From contig NZ_JAKRFZ010000004.1 of the NCBI RefSeq assembly GCF_022347765.1, positions 62,001 through 126,000 on the forward strand: DNA of 64,000 nucleotides. The letters run 5' to 3'. The stretch's first letter is position 1. Every line of letters begins with the position of its first letter. The notes under the pieces were generated by a model. The model searched no databases. It saw nothing but the letters and a program-made list of their open reading frames with translations, and had not been told where the DNA came from. Shown here one piece after another: positions 18,992-28,379 of this stretch. Position numbers and translations under genes: made by a program. This DNA comes from Pseudoalteromonas sp. OOF1S-7 (GTDB lineage Bacteria > Pseudomonadota > Gammaproteobacteria > Enterobacterales > Alteromonadaceae).

Positions 18992-20209
18992 ATGTTTAAG
19001 AAAACCTGTCTTACTTTAGCTGTGGCTATATCCGGGCTGTCAATGCAGTCTGCGTGGGCACAAGATACTTTTTGTCCTCGAGTTGAAGGCTTTTATTCTA
19101 CCTGGGATTACCCGGCGGGTGGCCAACTGGATGTTCAGGATCTGGCAACCGATAGACTCACACATATCATAGTGGCATTTGCCTACCCTAATGCTGATGG
19201 CACGCTAAATACACTTGAAGCTGATCGCTATATCGATGACATTGTGGCACATGCCCATGCCAATAACACAGGCGTCATGATCTCAGTAGGCGGTGCCGGC
19301 GTCGACTTTCTGTCTATGGATGAGCAGGCTCGGGCCAACCTGGTAAAGAATCTGGTTGTTTATGCGGAGCTACACAAGCTCGATGGTATTGATGTTGACT
19401 GGGAAGACTGGAGCACATACAACCAGCCAAACCCCATCGAGAGCGGGTATCTGCTGGATCTGGTAAAAGATCTGAGAGCAGCTTTACCTGCGCACCTGGA
19501 GGTGAGTGTTGATGTTCAGGCAGGTGGCTGGTCGGGGATTAATTTCCATCCAGATTTAGATGAGTATGCCGATTACATTCGTTTTATGGCCTATGACTAT
19601 ACCGGCGGCTGGGGAGGCTCCCCGAAAAACCATCATGCTGCCTGGTCATATATTCACGATGGTTTGGTTAATCCAGCCCAGTGGAGCCAGAGCATGATCA
19701 CTAAATACGATGTAAGTAAAACCAGCTTAGGCATTCCATTTTATAACAAGTCATTTCCCGATGGGGTAAGTGGTCCGGTCATGACTTATACGGCACGTGA
19801 TATTGTAGAAACCTTTGTTGACGGACTTGGCGTAGATTACAACGCGGGCTTTTATGAGCAGGATAACTACCTGCATTTTTGGGAGACACCGGAGCTGGTG
19901 CGTACCAAGTCACAGTTTGTTGCCGACAATGGTTATCCGGGCATTTTTATCTGGGAGCTGCATCAGGATGCGCGCGGTGAGAATAAGTTGCTCGATGCCA
20001 TTGGTGAAGTCTTACCTAAATGCCAGCGTTGTGCTGAGTCCTGGCAACCGTATCCGAGTGTCTATCAAACAGGGGATGTAGTGAGCTATGAAGGAAAAAA
20101 CTGGCGGGTTAATGGGGGGCCTTTGCATGGGGTTGCGCCTATGACTGAAGGGCATGCGCACAGATACAGCGAATTGGGCGCGTGCCAGAATTATGTTGCA
20201 GCGCAATAA
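18992..20209 (+). CDS. Secreted GH18 chitinase-like enzyme with C-terminal chitin-binding module
   Basis: Glycoside hydrolase family 18 protein, predicted to hydrolyse chitin or related N-acetylglucosamine glycans outside the cell. I start it at the ATG at 18992, which has GGAG 6 nt upstream; an ATG 12 bp earlier has none. The 405-residue product has a signal peptide (cleavage near 23, SAWA), a TIM barrel with the substrate strand SVGGAG (99-104) and the catalytic motif DGIDVDWE at 131-138 with acid Glu138, and a C-terminal segment (about 345-405: YQTGDVVSYEGKNWRV, cysteines, aromatics) that looks like a CBM5/12-type carbohydrate-binding module. It stands alone between a small exported protein and convergent asnS. 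Confidence 0.92.
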   Translation: MFKKTCLTLAVAISGLSMQSAWAQDTFCPRVEGFYSTWDYPAGGQLDVQDLATDRLTHIIVAFAYPNADGTLNTLEADRYIDDIVAHAHANNTGVMISVGGAGVDFLSMDEQARANLVKNLVVYAELHKLDGIDVDWEDWSTYNQPNPIESGYLLDLVKDLRAALPAHLEVSVDVQAGGWSGINFHPDLDEYADYIRFMAYDYTGGWGGSPKNHHAAWSYIHDGLVNPAQWSQSMITKYDVSKTSLGIPFYNKSFPDGVSGPVMTYTARDIVETFVDGLGVDYNAGFYEQDNYLHFWETPELVRTKSQFVADNGYPGIFIWELHQDARGENKLLDAIGEVLPKCQRCAESWQPYPSVYQTGDVVSYEGKNWRVNGGPLHGVAPMTEGHAHRYSELGACQNYVAAQ

Positions 20210-20226
20210 ATAAGTCTAACAGGCAT

Positions 20227-20252
20227 AAAAAAGCCCCAAAACGGGGCTTTTC
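20227..20252. terminator. Bidirectional terminator between chitinase gene and asnS
   Basis: AAAAGCCCC and GGGGCTTTT form a stem with A and T tracts on the two sides, placed between the convergent stops at 20209 and 20272. Confidence 0.88.
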
Positions 20253-20271
20253 AAAACTAAACTAAATTAGA

Positions 20272-21669
20272 TTAGTAAGTTGCACTACCTTTGGTGCGCG
20301 GGAAGGCGATAACGTCACGGACGTTGCCCATACCGGTTACGTAAGCAACGAGGCGCTCAAAGCCCAAGCCGAAGCCTGAGTGCGGCACCGTACCGTATTT
20401 ACGCAGGTCGCGGTACCAGCTGTAGTCTTCTTTATCCAGACCCATTTCTTCCAGACGCTTATCAAGCACATCCAGACGCTCTTCACGTTGAGAGCCACCG
20501 ATGATCTCACCAATGCCAGGAGCAACGACGTCCATTGCAGCAACGGTTTTGCCGTCTTCGTTCTGGCGCATGTAGAAAGCTTTGATGTCACGCGGGTAGT
20601 TCTTGATAACAACCGGCGCATTAAAGTGCTCTTCTGCCAGATAACGCTCATGCTCTGATTGCAGATCAACACCCCAGTCAACCGGGAATTCAAATTTCTT
20701 ACCACAGTTTTTCAGGATCTCGATGGCATCGGTGTAATCAACCTGTGCGAAGTCTTTGTCGATAAAGGACTCCAGACGTGTGATTGCCTGTTTTTCGATG
20801 CGCTGTGCAAAGAATTCCATGTCGTCACGGCGCTCTTCTAATACGGCTTTAAAGGCATATTTCAGCATGTCTTCAGCAAGAGCCGCAATGTCGTCCAGAT
20901 CGGCAAACGCCACTTCCGGCTCAACCATCCAGAATTCCGCCAGGTGACGTGAGGTGTTCGAGTTTTCCGCGCGGAATGTTGGACCAAACGTATAGATTTT
21001 TGACATGGCGCTGGCATACGTTTCGCCGTTCAACTGACCAGATACGGTCAGGAAGGCTTCTTTACCAAAAAAGTCTTCGCTGTAATCAATGTCGCCCTTG
21101 TCTGTGCGCGGCAGGTTTTGCATATCCAGTGTAGAAACACGGAACATTTCGCCCGCACCTTCACAGTCACTTGCTGTGATGATAGGGGTGCTGATCCACA
21201 TGTAGCCTCTTTCGTGGAAGAAACGGTGGATAGCCTGCGACAAACAGTTACGAACGCGGGTAACCGCGCCAATAACGTTGGTACGAGGACGCAGGTGTGC
21301 ATGCTCACGCAGATATTCGATGCTGTGACGCTTAGCGGCCATTGGATAGGTATCCGGATTCTCAACCCAGCCTAGTACCTCTACTTTATTAGCCTGAATT
21401 TCAAAAGCCTGGCCCTGACCTTCAGAGGCCACCAAAACACCGGTCACGGCCACAGAGCAGCCTGCGGTAAGACGAGTCACTTCTTCATAATTATTAAGCG
21501 AATTAGGGACTACGGCTTGAATAGGGTCGAAACAAGAACCGTCATGGACGGCTAGGAATGAAATACCCGCTTTTGAATCGCGTCGTGTACGGATCCAGCC
21601 TTTTACAGTAACCTGGCTGTCTACCGCAACGGTGCCTGCTAGTAGCTCCGTTATCGCTGTGTGGCTCAT
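20272..21669 (-). CDS. asnS: Asparagine--tRNA ligase
   Basis: Class IIb aminoacyl-tRNA synthetase. The 465-residue protein has an N-terminal OB-fold anticodon-binding domain (about 1-110, [19 protein letters not shown]), motif 2 [21 protein letters not shown] around 220-240 and motif 3 [10 protein letters not shown] near the C-terminus. TTTTGGAG lies just ahead of the ATG on the minus strand. The spacing and the Asn-specific motif 2 distinguish it from AspRS. Confidence 0.97.
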   Translation of the reverse strand: MSHTAITELLAGTVAVDSQVTVKGWIRTRRDSKAGISFLAVHDGSCFDPIQAVVPNSLNNYEEVTRLTAGCSVAVTGVLVASEGQGQAFEIQANKVEVLGWVENPDTYPMAAKRHSIEYLREHAHLRPRTNVIGAVTRVRNCLSQAIHRFFHERGYMWISTPIITASDCEGAGEMFRVSTLDMQNLPRTDKGDIDYSEDFFGKEAFLTVSGQLNGETYASAMSKIYTFGPTFRAENSNTSRHLAEFWMVEPEVAFADLDDIAALAEDMLKYAFKAVLEERRDDMEFFAQRIEKQAITRLESFIDKDFAQVDYTDAIEILKNCGKKFEFPVDWGVDLQSEHERYLAEEHFNAPVVIKNYPRDIKAFYMRQNEDGKTVAAMDVVAPGIGEIIGGSQREERLDVLDKRLEEMGLDKEDYSWYRDLRKYGTVPHSGFGLGFERLVAYVTGMGNVRDVIAFPRTKGSATY

Positions 21670-22031
21670 CTTTACTCCAAAATGATTATTTATAATTAGT
21701 CTGTTGCGTGTGTTGTTTAACTCACTGCCATGACCACGCTTTTTGCGCAGTCAGCTATGTCGTATCTTACCTGCGATGGACATATAAAAAAACCACCAAA
21801 TGGGGATGTGAGTTAATTTCTTAAGGCTTTTTACCCTCTTTGGCGCGCGCAGGCAAGAGAACGATTAATATTTGCTCATCTCAGAGCTTTATATTACGAA
21901 AAGTCGGCCGTCGCTTGCAGGCAACTGAGTAAAAACTGTCTGCCTTTTGCTTGATGAATTACTTAATCGCAAAAATTATGGCATTATACCTGTCTACTAC
22001 TAAGAAAAACTGGATATAAGTCGTTCAATAG
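21670..22031. other. 362-bp intergenic region between asnS and the kinase gene
   Basis: Divergent promoter region. The asnS side has an AT-rich stretch (TTTATAATTA near 21689-21698) that could supply a -10 on the minus strand, and a good ribosome-binding site. I find no open frame, repeat or strong hairpin in the rest. Confidence 0.5.
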
Positions 22032-22466
22032 ATGAAACAGGCATTTATATTACGGGGATTACCTGGCTCTGGGAAAACACATTACGCTTACGCACTGGCA
22101 GACGAGCTGGTCGCAGGTGACGAAACGCAATTCATCATTTGCTCTACCGATGATTACTTTCATAATGAGCAGGGCGAATATCATTTTGAAAAGTTCAGAC
22201 TGCCGGAATACCATAATCTGAACCTGGCACGCTTTATCAATGCGCTGGCTGAGGGGATCCCGCTGGTGATAGCTGATAACACCAATATCAAACGCTGGGA
22301 GTTTGTTGCTTACACCAGTGCAGCACAGGCGATGGGGTATCAGGTCAAAGAAGTGATAGTCGGCGAAGTGAAAGATAAATCAATGCAGCATTTGTATGCC
22401 AAACGTAATACCCATGGTGTGGCACTGAGAACCATCAGTAAAATGGCCTATATGTTTGAGTGGTAG
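22032..22466 (+). CDS. P-loop kinase/ATPase, N4BP2L-like
   Basis: A 144-residue AAA_33/polynucleotide-kinase-like P-loop protein. Walker A is GLPGSGKTH (residues 9-17), followed by the typical STDDYF strand and LVIADNTNIKRWE, a DNTN motif seen in NEDD4-binding-protein-2-like phosphotransferases. The natural substrate of the bacterial members is unknown; nucleic-acid 5' ends or small molecules are possible. It is convergent with the KamA-family gene and ends before a strong hairpin. Confidence 0.8.
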   Translation: MKQAFILRGLPGSGKTHYAYALADELVAGDETQFIICSTDDYFHNEQGEYHFEKFRLPEYHNLNLARFINALAEGIPLVIADNTNIKRWEFVAYTSAAQAMGYQVKEVIVGEVKDKSMQHLYAKRNTHGVALRTISKMAYMFEW

Positions 22467-22490
22467 TTGCAATAAGTGATTATCTGAAAC

Positions 22491-22520
22491 GAAAAAGCCG
22501 ACAACGTTGTCGGCTTTTTT
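22491..22520. terminator. Bidirectional terminator, 28-bp perfect palindrome
   Basis: AAAAAGCCGACAAC and its exact reverse complement abut without a spacer (22492-22519), with A5 on one side and T6 on the other. It separates the convergent stops at 22466 and 22534 and should terminate both transcripts. Confidence 0.9.
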
Positions 22521-22533
22521 AGAGCTGAAACTC

Positions 22534-23871
22534 TTACATGGCTTCGTATTCGTCCTGCCAGAAGAATTTTTCCTCGCCAAATGCCGGCTTAAGGCCATCC
22601 AGCCAGGTCGCTTCTTCATCGTATTTGGCAAAGAAAGGTCTTTGCACCCAGTCCGGGTTACGAGCCTGAATAAAGCGCAATACAAACACTTTTTCGCCGT
22701 TGATTTCTGTTACACCAGAGACTTCAACCTTACCCGGTCCGGCACTCATGGAAGGCCCACGCACTGTGCGGCTCACACCCGATACATCTTTATAGGCATC
22801 GCGGAAGATTTCCCAGGTCTTGTAAAGCGGCAATTCAAAGTAACGCTTTGCACCGGTATCACGCTCTATGAACATGTAGTAAGGGATCATGCCCATTTGT
22901 GTTTGCTCTTTCCACATCTCAGACCACATTTTAGGGTCGGTGTTGAGGTGGTTAAGCAAAGGCGCCTGAGTACGGATCTGTACACCAGTCTTGCGCAGCA
23001 ATTTAATCGCTTCTTTGGCAATGTCGGTGCGTAGTTCTTGCTTGTGGTTAACGTGCGCCATAATAGACACGTGCTTACCAGCGTCGACCAGCTCTTTAAG
23101 CAGGGCTAACAAGTCTTGTGCATCCGGATCGGTCACATAACGGAATGGCCAGAAAGTCAGGGACTTAGTACCAATACGAATAGTACGAATATGATCAAAG
23201 CGTGGTTCTTTCAGTGCTTCCAGGTATTTACGGAGCTTAACGGTGCGCATAACCATAGGATCACCGCCTGTCATAAGCAGATCGGTCACCTCTGTGTGCT
23301 CTTCCAGATAGCTGTGTAGCAGGTCTTCGTCGTTGTTGTTAAAGCGGGTTGCTTTACCAACGAACTGTGCCCAGCGGAAGCAGAAAGTACAGTAAGAGTG
23401 ACAGTACTGGCCCTGTGCCGGGAAGAACAGCACGGTTTCTTTGTATTTGTGCTGAATGCCCTCAACGCGTTCACCGTCAAAGGTGGGGACGTTTTTGTCC
23501 ATCTGACCGGCTGGGTGCGGATTAAGCTTTTGTCTTAACTTGGTTGACAGCTCAAAGACTTCTTCTGGCGTGTGCTCGCGTTTAAGCAGCGCGGCCATTT
23601 CTTCGTACGACTCGTCGTCCAGCATGCCACGCTGAGGGAAAGTAAGCTGAAAAACGGGGTCGTTAGGTACTTTGTCCCAGTCAATCAGTTCATCAATAAC
23701 ATAGTTGTTCACGCGGAAAGGGAAAACGTTTGCAACCACCTTCATCTGGAAGCGCAGGTGCTCAGGCAGTTTTTCAAGTTGCTCAATTTTATCAATCTGA
23801 CGGTGTTGATAAACAGTAAAGCGCGGTGGCTGATAAGCTTCAGCTGGCTGCAATTTGACGGTTTGTTGCAT
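22534..23871 (-). CDS. KamA-family radical SAM 2,3-aminomutase (substrate probably not lysine)
   Basis: Radical SAM, PLP-dependent aminomutase of the lysine 2,3-aminomutase family, 445 residues from the ATG at 23871 (the frame is open to 24003 but that stretch is leader). The [4Fe-4S] cysteines are Cys157, Cys161 and Cys164 (CHSYCTFC), TGGDP (201-205) is the SAM-binding GGE-equivalent, and Lys381 in GPGK is the likely PLP lysine. Aligned without gaps to clostridial KamA from the PYY motif to the PLP lysine, Asp293 (lysine epsilon-amine anchor) becomes Arg337 and Asp330 becomes Ser374. In glutamate 2,3-aminomutase these two positions are also substituted (Lys and Asn, from memory). I infer an acidic or otherwise different amino acid substrate. 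It is longer than EpmB. It is adjacent to bioA but not obviously linked to it. Confidence 0.85.
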   Translation of the reverse strand: MQQTVKLQPAEAYQPPRFTVYQHRQIDKIEQLEKLPEHLRFQMKVVANVFPFRVNNYVIDELIDWDKVPNDPVFQLTFPQRGMLDDESYEEMAALLKREHTPEEVFELSTKLRQKLNPHPAGQMDKNVPTFDGERVEGIQHKYKETVLFFPAQGQYCHSYCTFCFRWAQFVGKATRFNNNDEDLLHSYLEEHTEVTDLLMTGGDPMVMRTVKLRKYLEALKEPRFDHIRTIRIGTKSLTFWPFRYVTDPDAQDLLALLKELVDAGKHVSIMAHVNHKQELRTDIAKEAIKLLRKTGVQIRTQAPLLNHLNTDPKMWSEMWKEQTQMGMIPYYMFIERDTGAKRYFELPLYKTWEIFRDAYKDVSGVSRTVRGPSMSAGPGKVEVSGVTEINGEKVFVLRFIQARNPDWVQRPFFAKYDEEATWLDGLKPAFGEEKFFWQDEYEAM

Positions 23872-24045
23872 AGTTACTCGATTCTCGACTTTATTCCGAA
23901 ATTTACAATCAAAGTCGCCTAGTCTAACAAAGCCATGAAATGATTTCAGGTACAAACGATGAAATATCTTAAATAATTGCAAAATTGGCAAAAAAAGTGC
24001 CAACCTTGCTTTTATTTTCGCACTTTTTAGCTGTGCTGAGGAAAA

Positions 24046-25335
24046 CTAGTACGCGTTCTGTGCGATGGCGTCATAAATACCGTCAGCCAGCTGCGCGATA
24101 TCTTCATCCGGTGTGATATACGGGGGCATCAGATAGATCAGCCTGCCAAACGGGCGGATCCACAAGCCTTTTTCAATAAAAAAGCGCTGTATCTTTGCCA
24201 CATCTATGGTGCGGTTTACTTCAACAACCCCGATTGCGCCCAGCACTCTGACATCCTGTACCGCATCGAGGTTTTTACAGCGCTCGAGCAACTTTAAACT
24301 GTTTGCCAGGCGTTGGATCTGTTGTTGCCAGGTATTACGTTGCAACAGGGTCAGGCTCGCATTTGCAGCTGCACAGGCCAACGGATTGCCCATAAAGGTG
24401 GGGCCGTGCATCAGTACTTTGGCTTCGCCCTGACTGATCCCAATGGCTATCTCATCTGTGGTGAGCGTTGCCGAGAGTGTCATGGTACCACCTGTCAGGG
24501 CTTTACCCAGGCACAGAATATCCGGGCTAATGTCGGCGTGCTCGCAGGCAAATAATTTTCCGGTACGGCCAAAGCCGGTCGCTATCTCATCCAGGATCAG
24601 CAAAACATCATATTGGTCGCACAGTGTGCGGAGTTTTTTCAGGTAATCCGGGTGATAGAAGTTCATACCGCCGGCGTTTTGCACTATGGGTTCAATGATA
24701 AACGCGGCAACCTCCTGATGATGGGCTACAAATGACGCCTCAAGTTGCGCGAGCTCTTCTTCACATGCCTGTTCATGGAAGCGCCCGGATGGCGCTGGCA
24801 CAAAAATATGCTCCGGCAGAAAGCCCTGATACATGCTGTGCATAGAATTCACCGGATCGCACACACTCATGGCGGCAAAGGTATCGCCATGATAGCCTTT
24901 TTGCGCTGTCATCAGTTTAGTTTTGCGTTTATGGCCCTGGCTCAGCCAGTACTGCAGAGCCATTTTAATCGCCACCTCAACGCTAACCGACCCGCTGTCT
25001 GCCAGAAACACTTTATTAAGGGGAGTCGGGGTCATGGCGACCAGCTTTTTACACAACTCAACCGCTGGTGTATGCGTCAGTCCGCCAAACATCACATGGC
25101 TCATCCTGCCTGCTTGTTCAGTAATCGCATTAACTATATCGGGGTGATTGTAGCCATGAATGGCGCTCCACCAGGATGCCATACCATCAATTAATTCTTC
25201 GCCTGTTTCCAGGTGGATACGGTTGCCCTGGGTGTGGCTTGCCGGGTAAACGGGCAGAGGATCCAGCATGGAGGTATAGGGGTGCCAGATATGCGCTTTA
25301 TCAAAGGCTAAATCAATTGTGTTATTATTGCTCAC
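24046..25335 (-). CDS. bioA: Adenosylmethionine--8-amino-7-oxononanoate aminotransferase
   Basis: PLP enzyme that converts KAPA to DAPA using SAM as amino donor, the third step of the biotin ring pathway. I start it at a GTG at 25335 (VSNNNTIDLAFD...), giving 429 residues, the E. coli length, with AAGG upstream; the longer open frame to 25407 would run through the operator. Conserved stretches are HIWHPYTSM, GMASWWSAIHGYNHP, FLADSGSVSVEVA, and the PLP lysine in CLGKALTGG. It is divergent from bioBFCD across a shared BirA operator. Confidence 0.96.
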   Translation of the reverse strand: MSNNNTIDLAFDKAHIWHPYTSMLDPLPVYPASHTQGNRIHLETGEELIDGMASWWSAIHGYNHPDIVNAITEQAGRMSHVMFGGLTHTPAVELCKKLVAMTPTPLNKVFLADSGSVSVEVAIKMALQYWLSQGHKRKTKLMTAQKGYHGDTFAAMSVCDPVNSMHSMYQGFLPEHIFVPAPSGRFHEQACEEELAQLEASFVAHHQEVAAFIIEPIVQNAGGMNFYHPDYLKKLRTLCDQYDVLLILDEIATGFGRTGKLFACEHADISPDILCLGKALTGGTMTLSATLTTDEIAIGISQGEAKVLMHGPTFMGNPLACAAANASLTLLQRNTWQQQIQRLANSLKLLERCKNLDAVQDVRVLGAIGVVEVNRTIDVAKIQRFFIEKGLWIRPFGRLIYLMPPYITPDEDIAQLADGIYDAIAQNAY

Positions 25336-25369
25336 TTGTAAACCTTGCTTAAGTGGTCCGTGTTGACAA
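25336..25369. promoter_or_regulatory. BirA (bio) operator
   Basis: TTGTAAACC (25336-25344), a 16-bp spacer and TGTTGACAA (25361-25369) match the bacterial bio operator TTGTAAACC-N16-GGTTTACAA, the second arm with two mismatches. It begins one base upstream of the bioA GTG, so on the bioA side it covers the ribosome-binding site; on the other side it contains the bioB -35. Biotinyl-5'-AMP-BirA would repress both directions. Confidence 0.88.
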
Positions 25370-25390
25370 TGGTAAAGCAAGAAGTAGACT
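25363..25390 (+). promoter_or_regulatory. Predicted bioB promoter
   Basis: TTGACA (25363-25368) and TAGACT (25385-25390) with a 16-bp spacer. The perfect -35 lies inside the right arm of the BirA operator, so repressor binding would exclude RNA polymerase. Confidence 0.6.
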
Positions 25391-25449
25391 AAGCCAATCA
25401 CCGTCATAACAACTGACTAAAAAATGTCAGTCAAAAGAAGAGAATAATT

Positions 25450-26493
25450 ATGGAATTGGGCACAGTACGTCACGATTGGACGCATAAAGAAGTTAAAGCA
25501 CTATTTGAAATGCCATTCAATGATCTGTTGTTTCATGCTGCGAGCATTCACAGAAAAAACTTTAATCCCAATGAAGTACAGATCTCTACACTCTTATCTA
25601 TAAAAACCGGTGCGTGTCCGGAAGACTGTAAGTACTGCCCTCAGTCGGGTCATTATAAAACCGACCTGGAGCGTGAACGCCTGATGGAAGTTGAAAAAGT
25701 GGTAGCCCAGGCCAAGGTGGCCAAAGAAAAAGGCGCGACGCGTTTTTGTATGGGCGCTGCCTGGTCCGATCCAAAAGATCGCGACATGCCTTATATTGAG
25801 AAAATGGTGCGCGAAGTCAGAGAGCTGGGCCTGGAGACGTGTATGACGCTGGGTAAACTAGATAATGATAAAGCCCATGCACTCAGAGAAGCGGGTCTAG
25901 ATTACTACAACCACAACCTGGATACGTCACCCGAGTACTACGAGCAGATCATCACCACGCGGACTTATCAGGATCGTCTGGATACACTTGATCATGTCCG
26001 TGATGCCGGTATGAAAGTCTGTTCCGGTGGTATTGTTGGTATGGGTGAGCAAGCTTCTGACCGTTATGGTCTGCTGATGCAGCTGGCTAACTTGCCAAAA
26101 CAACCTGAGAGTGTGCCAATTAACATGCTGGTTAAAGTAGCGGGCACACCGCTGGAAGACGTAGAAGATCTGGACCATTTTGAGTTTATTCGCACCATTG
26201 CCGTTGCACGTATTATGATGCCGTATAGCTATGTACGTTTATCAGCGGGCCGTACTGCCATGAACGAGCAAATGCAGTCGATGTGCTTCTTTGCTGGTGC
26301 AAACTCGATTTTCTACGGTGACAAGCTATTAACCACAGAAAACCCGGAAGCCGACGCAGACATGAACCTGCTAAGAAAACTGGGTATGCAGCCGGAGAAG
26401 CGTCAGGATTACTCAGACGAAGCCTATGAAGCGTCTCTGAATTCTGCCATTGCAGACAAAGCCACTTCTGAACTGTTCTACGAAGCCAACTAA
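25450..26493 (+). CDS. bioB: Biotin synthase
   Basis: Radical SAM sulfurtransferase that converts dethiobiotin to biotin, the last step. The 347-residue protein has the radical SAM cysteines Cys56, Cys60 and Cys63 (CPEDCKYC) and the downstream residues of the [2Fe-2S] cluster ([22 protein letters not shown]). It is the first gene of bioBFCD; bioF starts on the base after its stop. Confidence 0.98.
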   Translation: MELGTVRHDWTHKEVKALFEMPFNDLLFHAASIHRKNFNPNEVQISTLLSIKTGACPEDCKYCPQSGHYKTDLERERLMEVEKVVAQAKVAKEKGATRFCMGAAWSDPKDRDMPYIEKMVREVRELGLETCMTLGKLDNDKAHALREAGLDYYNHNLDTSPEYYEQIITTRTYQDRLDTLDHVRDAGMKVCSGGIVGMGEQASDRYGLLMQLANLPKQPESVPINMLVKVAGTPLEDVEDLDHFEFIRTIAVARIMMPYSYVRLSAGRTAMNEQMQSMCFFAGANSIFYGDKLLTTENPEADADMNLLRKLGMQPEKRQDYSDEAYEASLNSAIADKATSELFYEAN

Positions 26494-27627
26494 ATGGCCT
26501 TTGAGTTCATCGATGCGGCTCTGAATAGCAGAGCTGCTGCCTCTTTGCTGCGCCATCGTCAGTGCATTGATAAGGTCTCTGCCCGTGAAATTGAAGTTGG
26601 TGGTAAACGTTATCTCAACTTTGCCAGTAACGATTACCTGGCACTGGCGGACCAACCACTGAACCTGACAGGCCAACCCGGCAGTCGCAGCTCAGCGCTG
26701 GTGACCGGGTTTCAGTCTGTGCATGCGGCATTTGAATCACAGTTGTGTGAAGCTTTTGGTTACGAAAGCGCATTGCTTTTTGCAAGTGGCTTTGCTGCCA
26801 ATACCAGTGTGCTGCAGGCGCTATTTAACGACCCGGCTGTTGGGCGCGAGTCAGAGCTGTTTCAGGATAAACTCAACCATGCCAGCCTGCTCGATGGTGC
26901 GCTGCATAGTCAGGCCAGGCTGACCCGATTCAACCACAACGATGTGGGGCATTTGCGTGCGCGGCTCGAAAAATCTAAAGCAAAACACAAACTGATTGTA
27001 ACGGAAGGCGTGTTCTCAATGGATGGGGACTGTGCGCCATTAACAGATATCGCGCAGCTTGCAAAAACCCATAACGCCTGGCTGATGGTCGATGATGCAC
27101 ACGCGCTGGGCGTGGTTGGCGACAACGGGCTGGGCAGTATTGAACGTGGCGTAAAGCCAGAACTTTTAGTGATCACCTTTGGTAAAGCCATGGCCTGTCA
27201 GGGGGCGGCGGTGTTATGCAGTGAACGGGTTCAGCAGTATTTATTACAGTTTAGCCGCGAATATATTTATTCCACCGCGATGTCGCCCATGTTGACCGAC
27301 ATCGCAAGCAGCCAGTTTGCTCAGTTACGCAGTGCAGTGTCACAAAGGGCGGCATTAAAAGACAACATTGCCTATTTTACGCAAACCGCCGCGCAATTGG
27401 GGATTGCAGTGATGCCCTCAGTCACGGCCATTCAGCCTATTGTGCTGGGCTCAGCAGACAATGCACTGGCGGCGCAACAGCAGCTCAAAGCGCATGGCAT
27501 TTGGCTCACTGCCATTCGCCCACCCACGGTGCCACAAAACGCAGCCCGACTGCGTGTGACGCTGACAGCGGCGCATACAGCACAAGATATAGATGCGTTA
27601 CTTCATGCACTTAAGGAGGCGATATGA
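26494..27627 (+). CDS. bioF: 8-amino-7-oxononanoate synthase
   Basis: PLP-dependent alpha-oxoamine synthase that condenses pimeloyl-ACP with alanine. It has 377 residues, with GSRSSALVTGF, HASLLDGA, the VDDAHALGVVG PLP-ring region and the lysine in TFGKAMACQGAA. Its ATG abuts the bioB stop, and its own stop overlaps bioC by 4 bp, indicating coupled translation. Confidence 0.96.
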   Translation: MAFEFIDAALNSRAAASLLRHRQCIDKVSAREIEVGGKRYLNFASNDYLALADQPLNLTGQPGSRSSALVTGFQSVHAAFESQLCEAFGYESALLFASGFAANTSVLQALFNDPAVGRESELFQDKLNHASLLDGALHSQARLTRFNHNDVGHLRARLEKSKAKHKLIVTEGVFSMDGDCAPLTDIAQLAKTHNAWLMVDDAHALGVVGDNGLGSIERGVKPELLVITFGKAMACQGAAVLCSERVQQYLLQFSREYIYSTAMSPMLTDIASSQFAQLRSAVSQRAALKDNIAYFTQTAAQLGIAVMPSVTAIQPIVLGSADNALAAQQQLKAHGIWLTAIRPPTVPQNAARLRVTLTAAHTAQDIDALLHALKEAI

Positions 27628-28379
27628 GTGCGTCCGTTAAAGCGCAGGTTGCTTCACGTTTTTCTCGTGCGTCACAGGTTTATGTACAGCATGCCAATGT
27701 CCAGCAACAAGCCGCCGAGATCCTGCTCAGGAAAATCAGTCTGCCCTGCACAACTTTGTTAGATTTGGGTGCCGGTCCTATGCAGCACTATGAGGCGCTA
27801 AGTACACGCTGCGCTCAGCTGGTGGCACTGGACCTCAGTGCCAGCATGTTGGGGCAGGGGCCTCGGGATGCATTGAAAGTCTGCGCGGATATGGACAATC
27901 TGCCTTTGGCTGATAACTGTGTAGACGCTATTTTTAGTAACTTTGCCATGCAATGGAGTCAGGATCACCCGGCTTTGTTTAAGGCGCTGAATCGAATATT
28001 AAAACCCGGTGGCAAGGCCTATCTGAGCATTGTTGTTGATGGGTCGTTGTGCGAGATCCGCCAGGCCTGGCAGAATGTTGATGCACACTGTCACGTCAAT
28101 CGTTTTACGCCCTTCGACAGTCTGCTGGCCTATGCTGAAGAGGCCGGGTTCGCGCTCGATGATGCACAGCTGATGTGTCTCAAAGAAACCTTCAAAACTG
28201 CGCAGGCTGCTTTTAAATCTGTGAAAGCCATTGGTGCTAACCAGTTACAACATGCTGATCATCGCCGTGGCTTGCTGGGCAAGACACAATATCGTAAATT
28301 ACTGGCAGGATATCCGCTTACCAATGGCCGCGCCCAGTTAAGTTATCAGGTTGCTTTTATGGAGCTAACTAAATTATGA
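27624..28379 (+). CDS. bioC: Malonyl-ACP O-methyltransferase
   Basis: SAM-dependent methyltransferase that caps malonyl-ACP so that fatty acid synthesis can build the pimeloyl moiety. The 251-residue protein has SAM motif LDLGAGPMQHYEAL and the BioC-typical start KAQVASRFSRASQVYVQHA and SNFAMQWSQD. It overlaps bioF and bioD by 4 bp each. The demethylating partner BioH is not in this window. Confidence 0.93.
   Translation: MSASVKAQVASRFSRASQVYVQHANVQQQAAEILLRKISLPCTTLLDLGAGPMQHYEALSTRCAQLVALDLSASMLGQGPRDALKVCADMDNLPLADNCVDAIFSNFAMQWSQDHPALFKALNRILKPGGKAYLSIVVDGSLCEIRQAWQNVDAHCHVNRFTPFDSLLAYAEEAGFALDDAQLMCLKETFKTAQAAFKSVKAIGANQLQHADHRRGLLGKTQYRKLLAGYPLTNGRAQLSYQVAFMELTKL

Noticed and set aside
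22507..23034. 175-codon plus-strand open frame opposite the aminomutase gene
   Set aside because: It overlaps the terminator palindrome and the well-supported minus-strand gene; composition looks like an antisense shadow.
22534..23871. EpmB (EF-P lysine beta-lysylation aminomutase)
   Set aside because: The protein is about 100 residues longer than EpmB, and the lysine-anchoring aspartates are not where that family keeps them.
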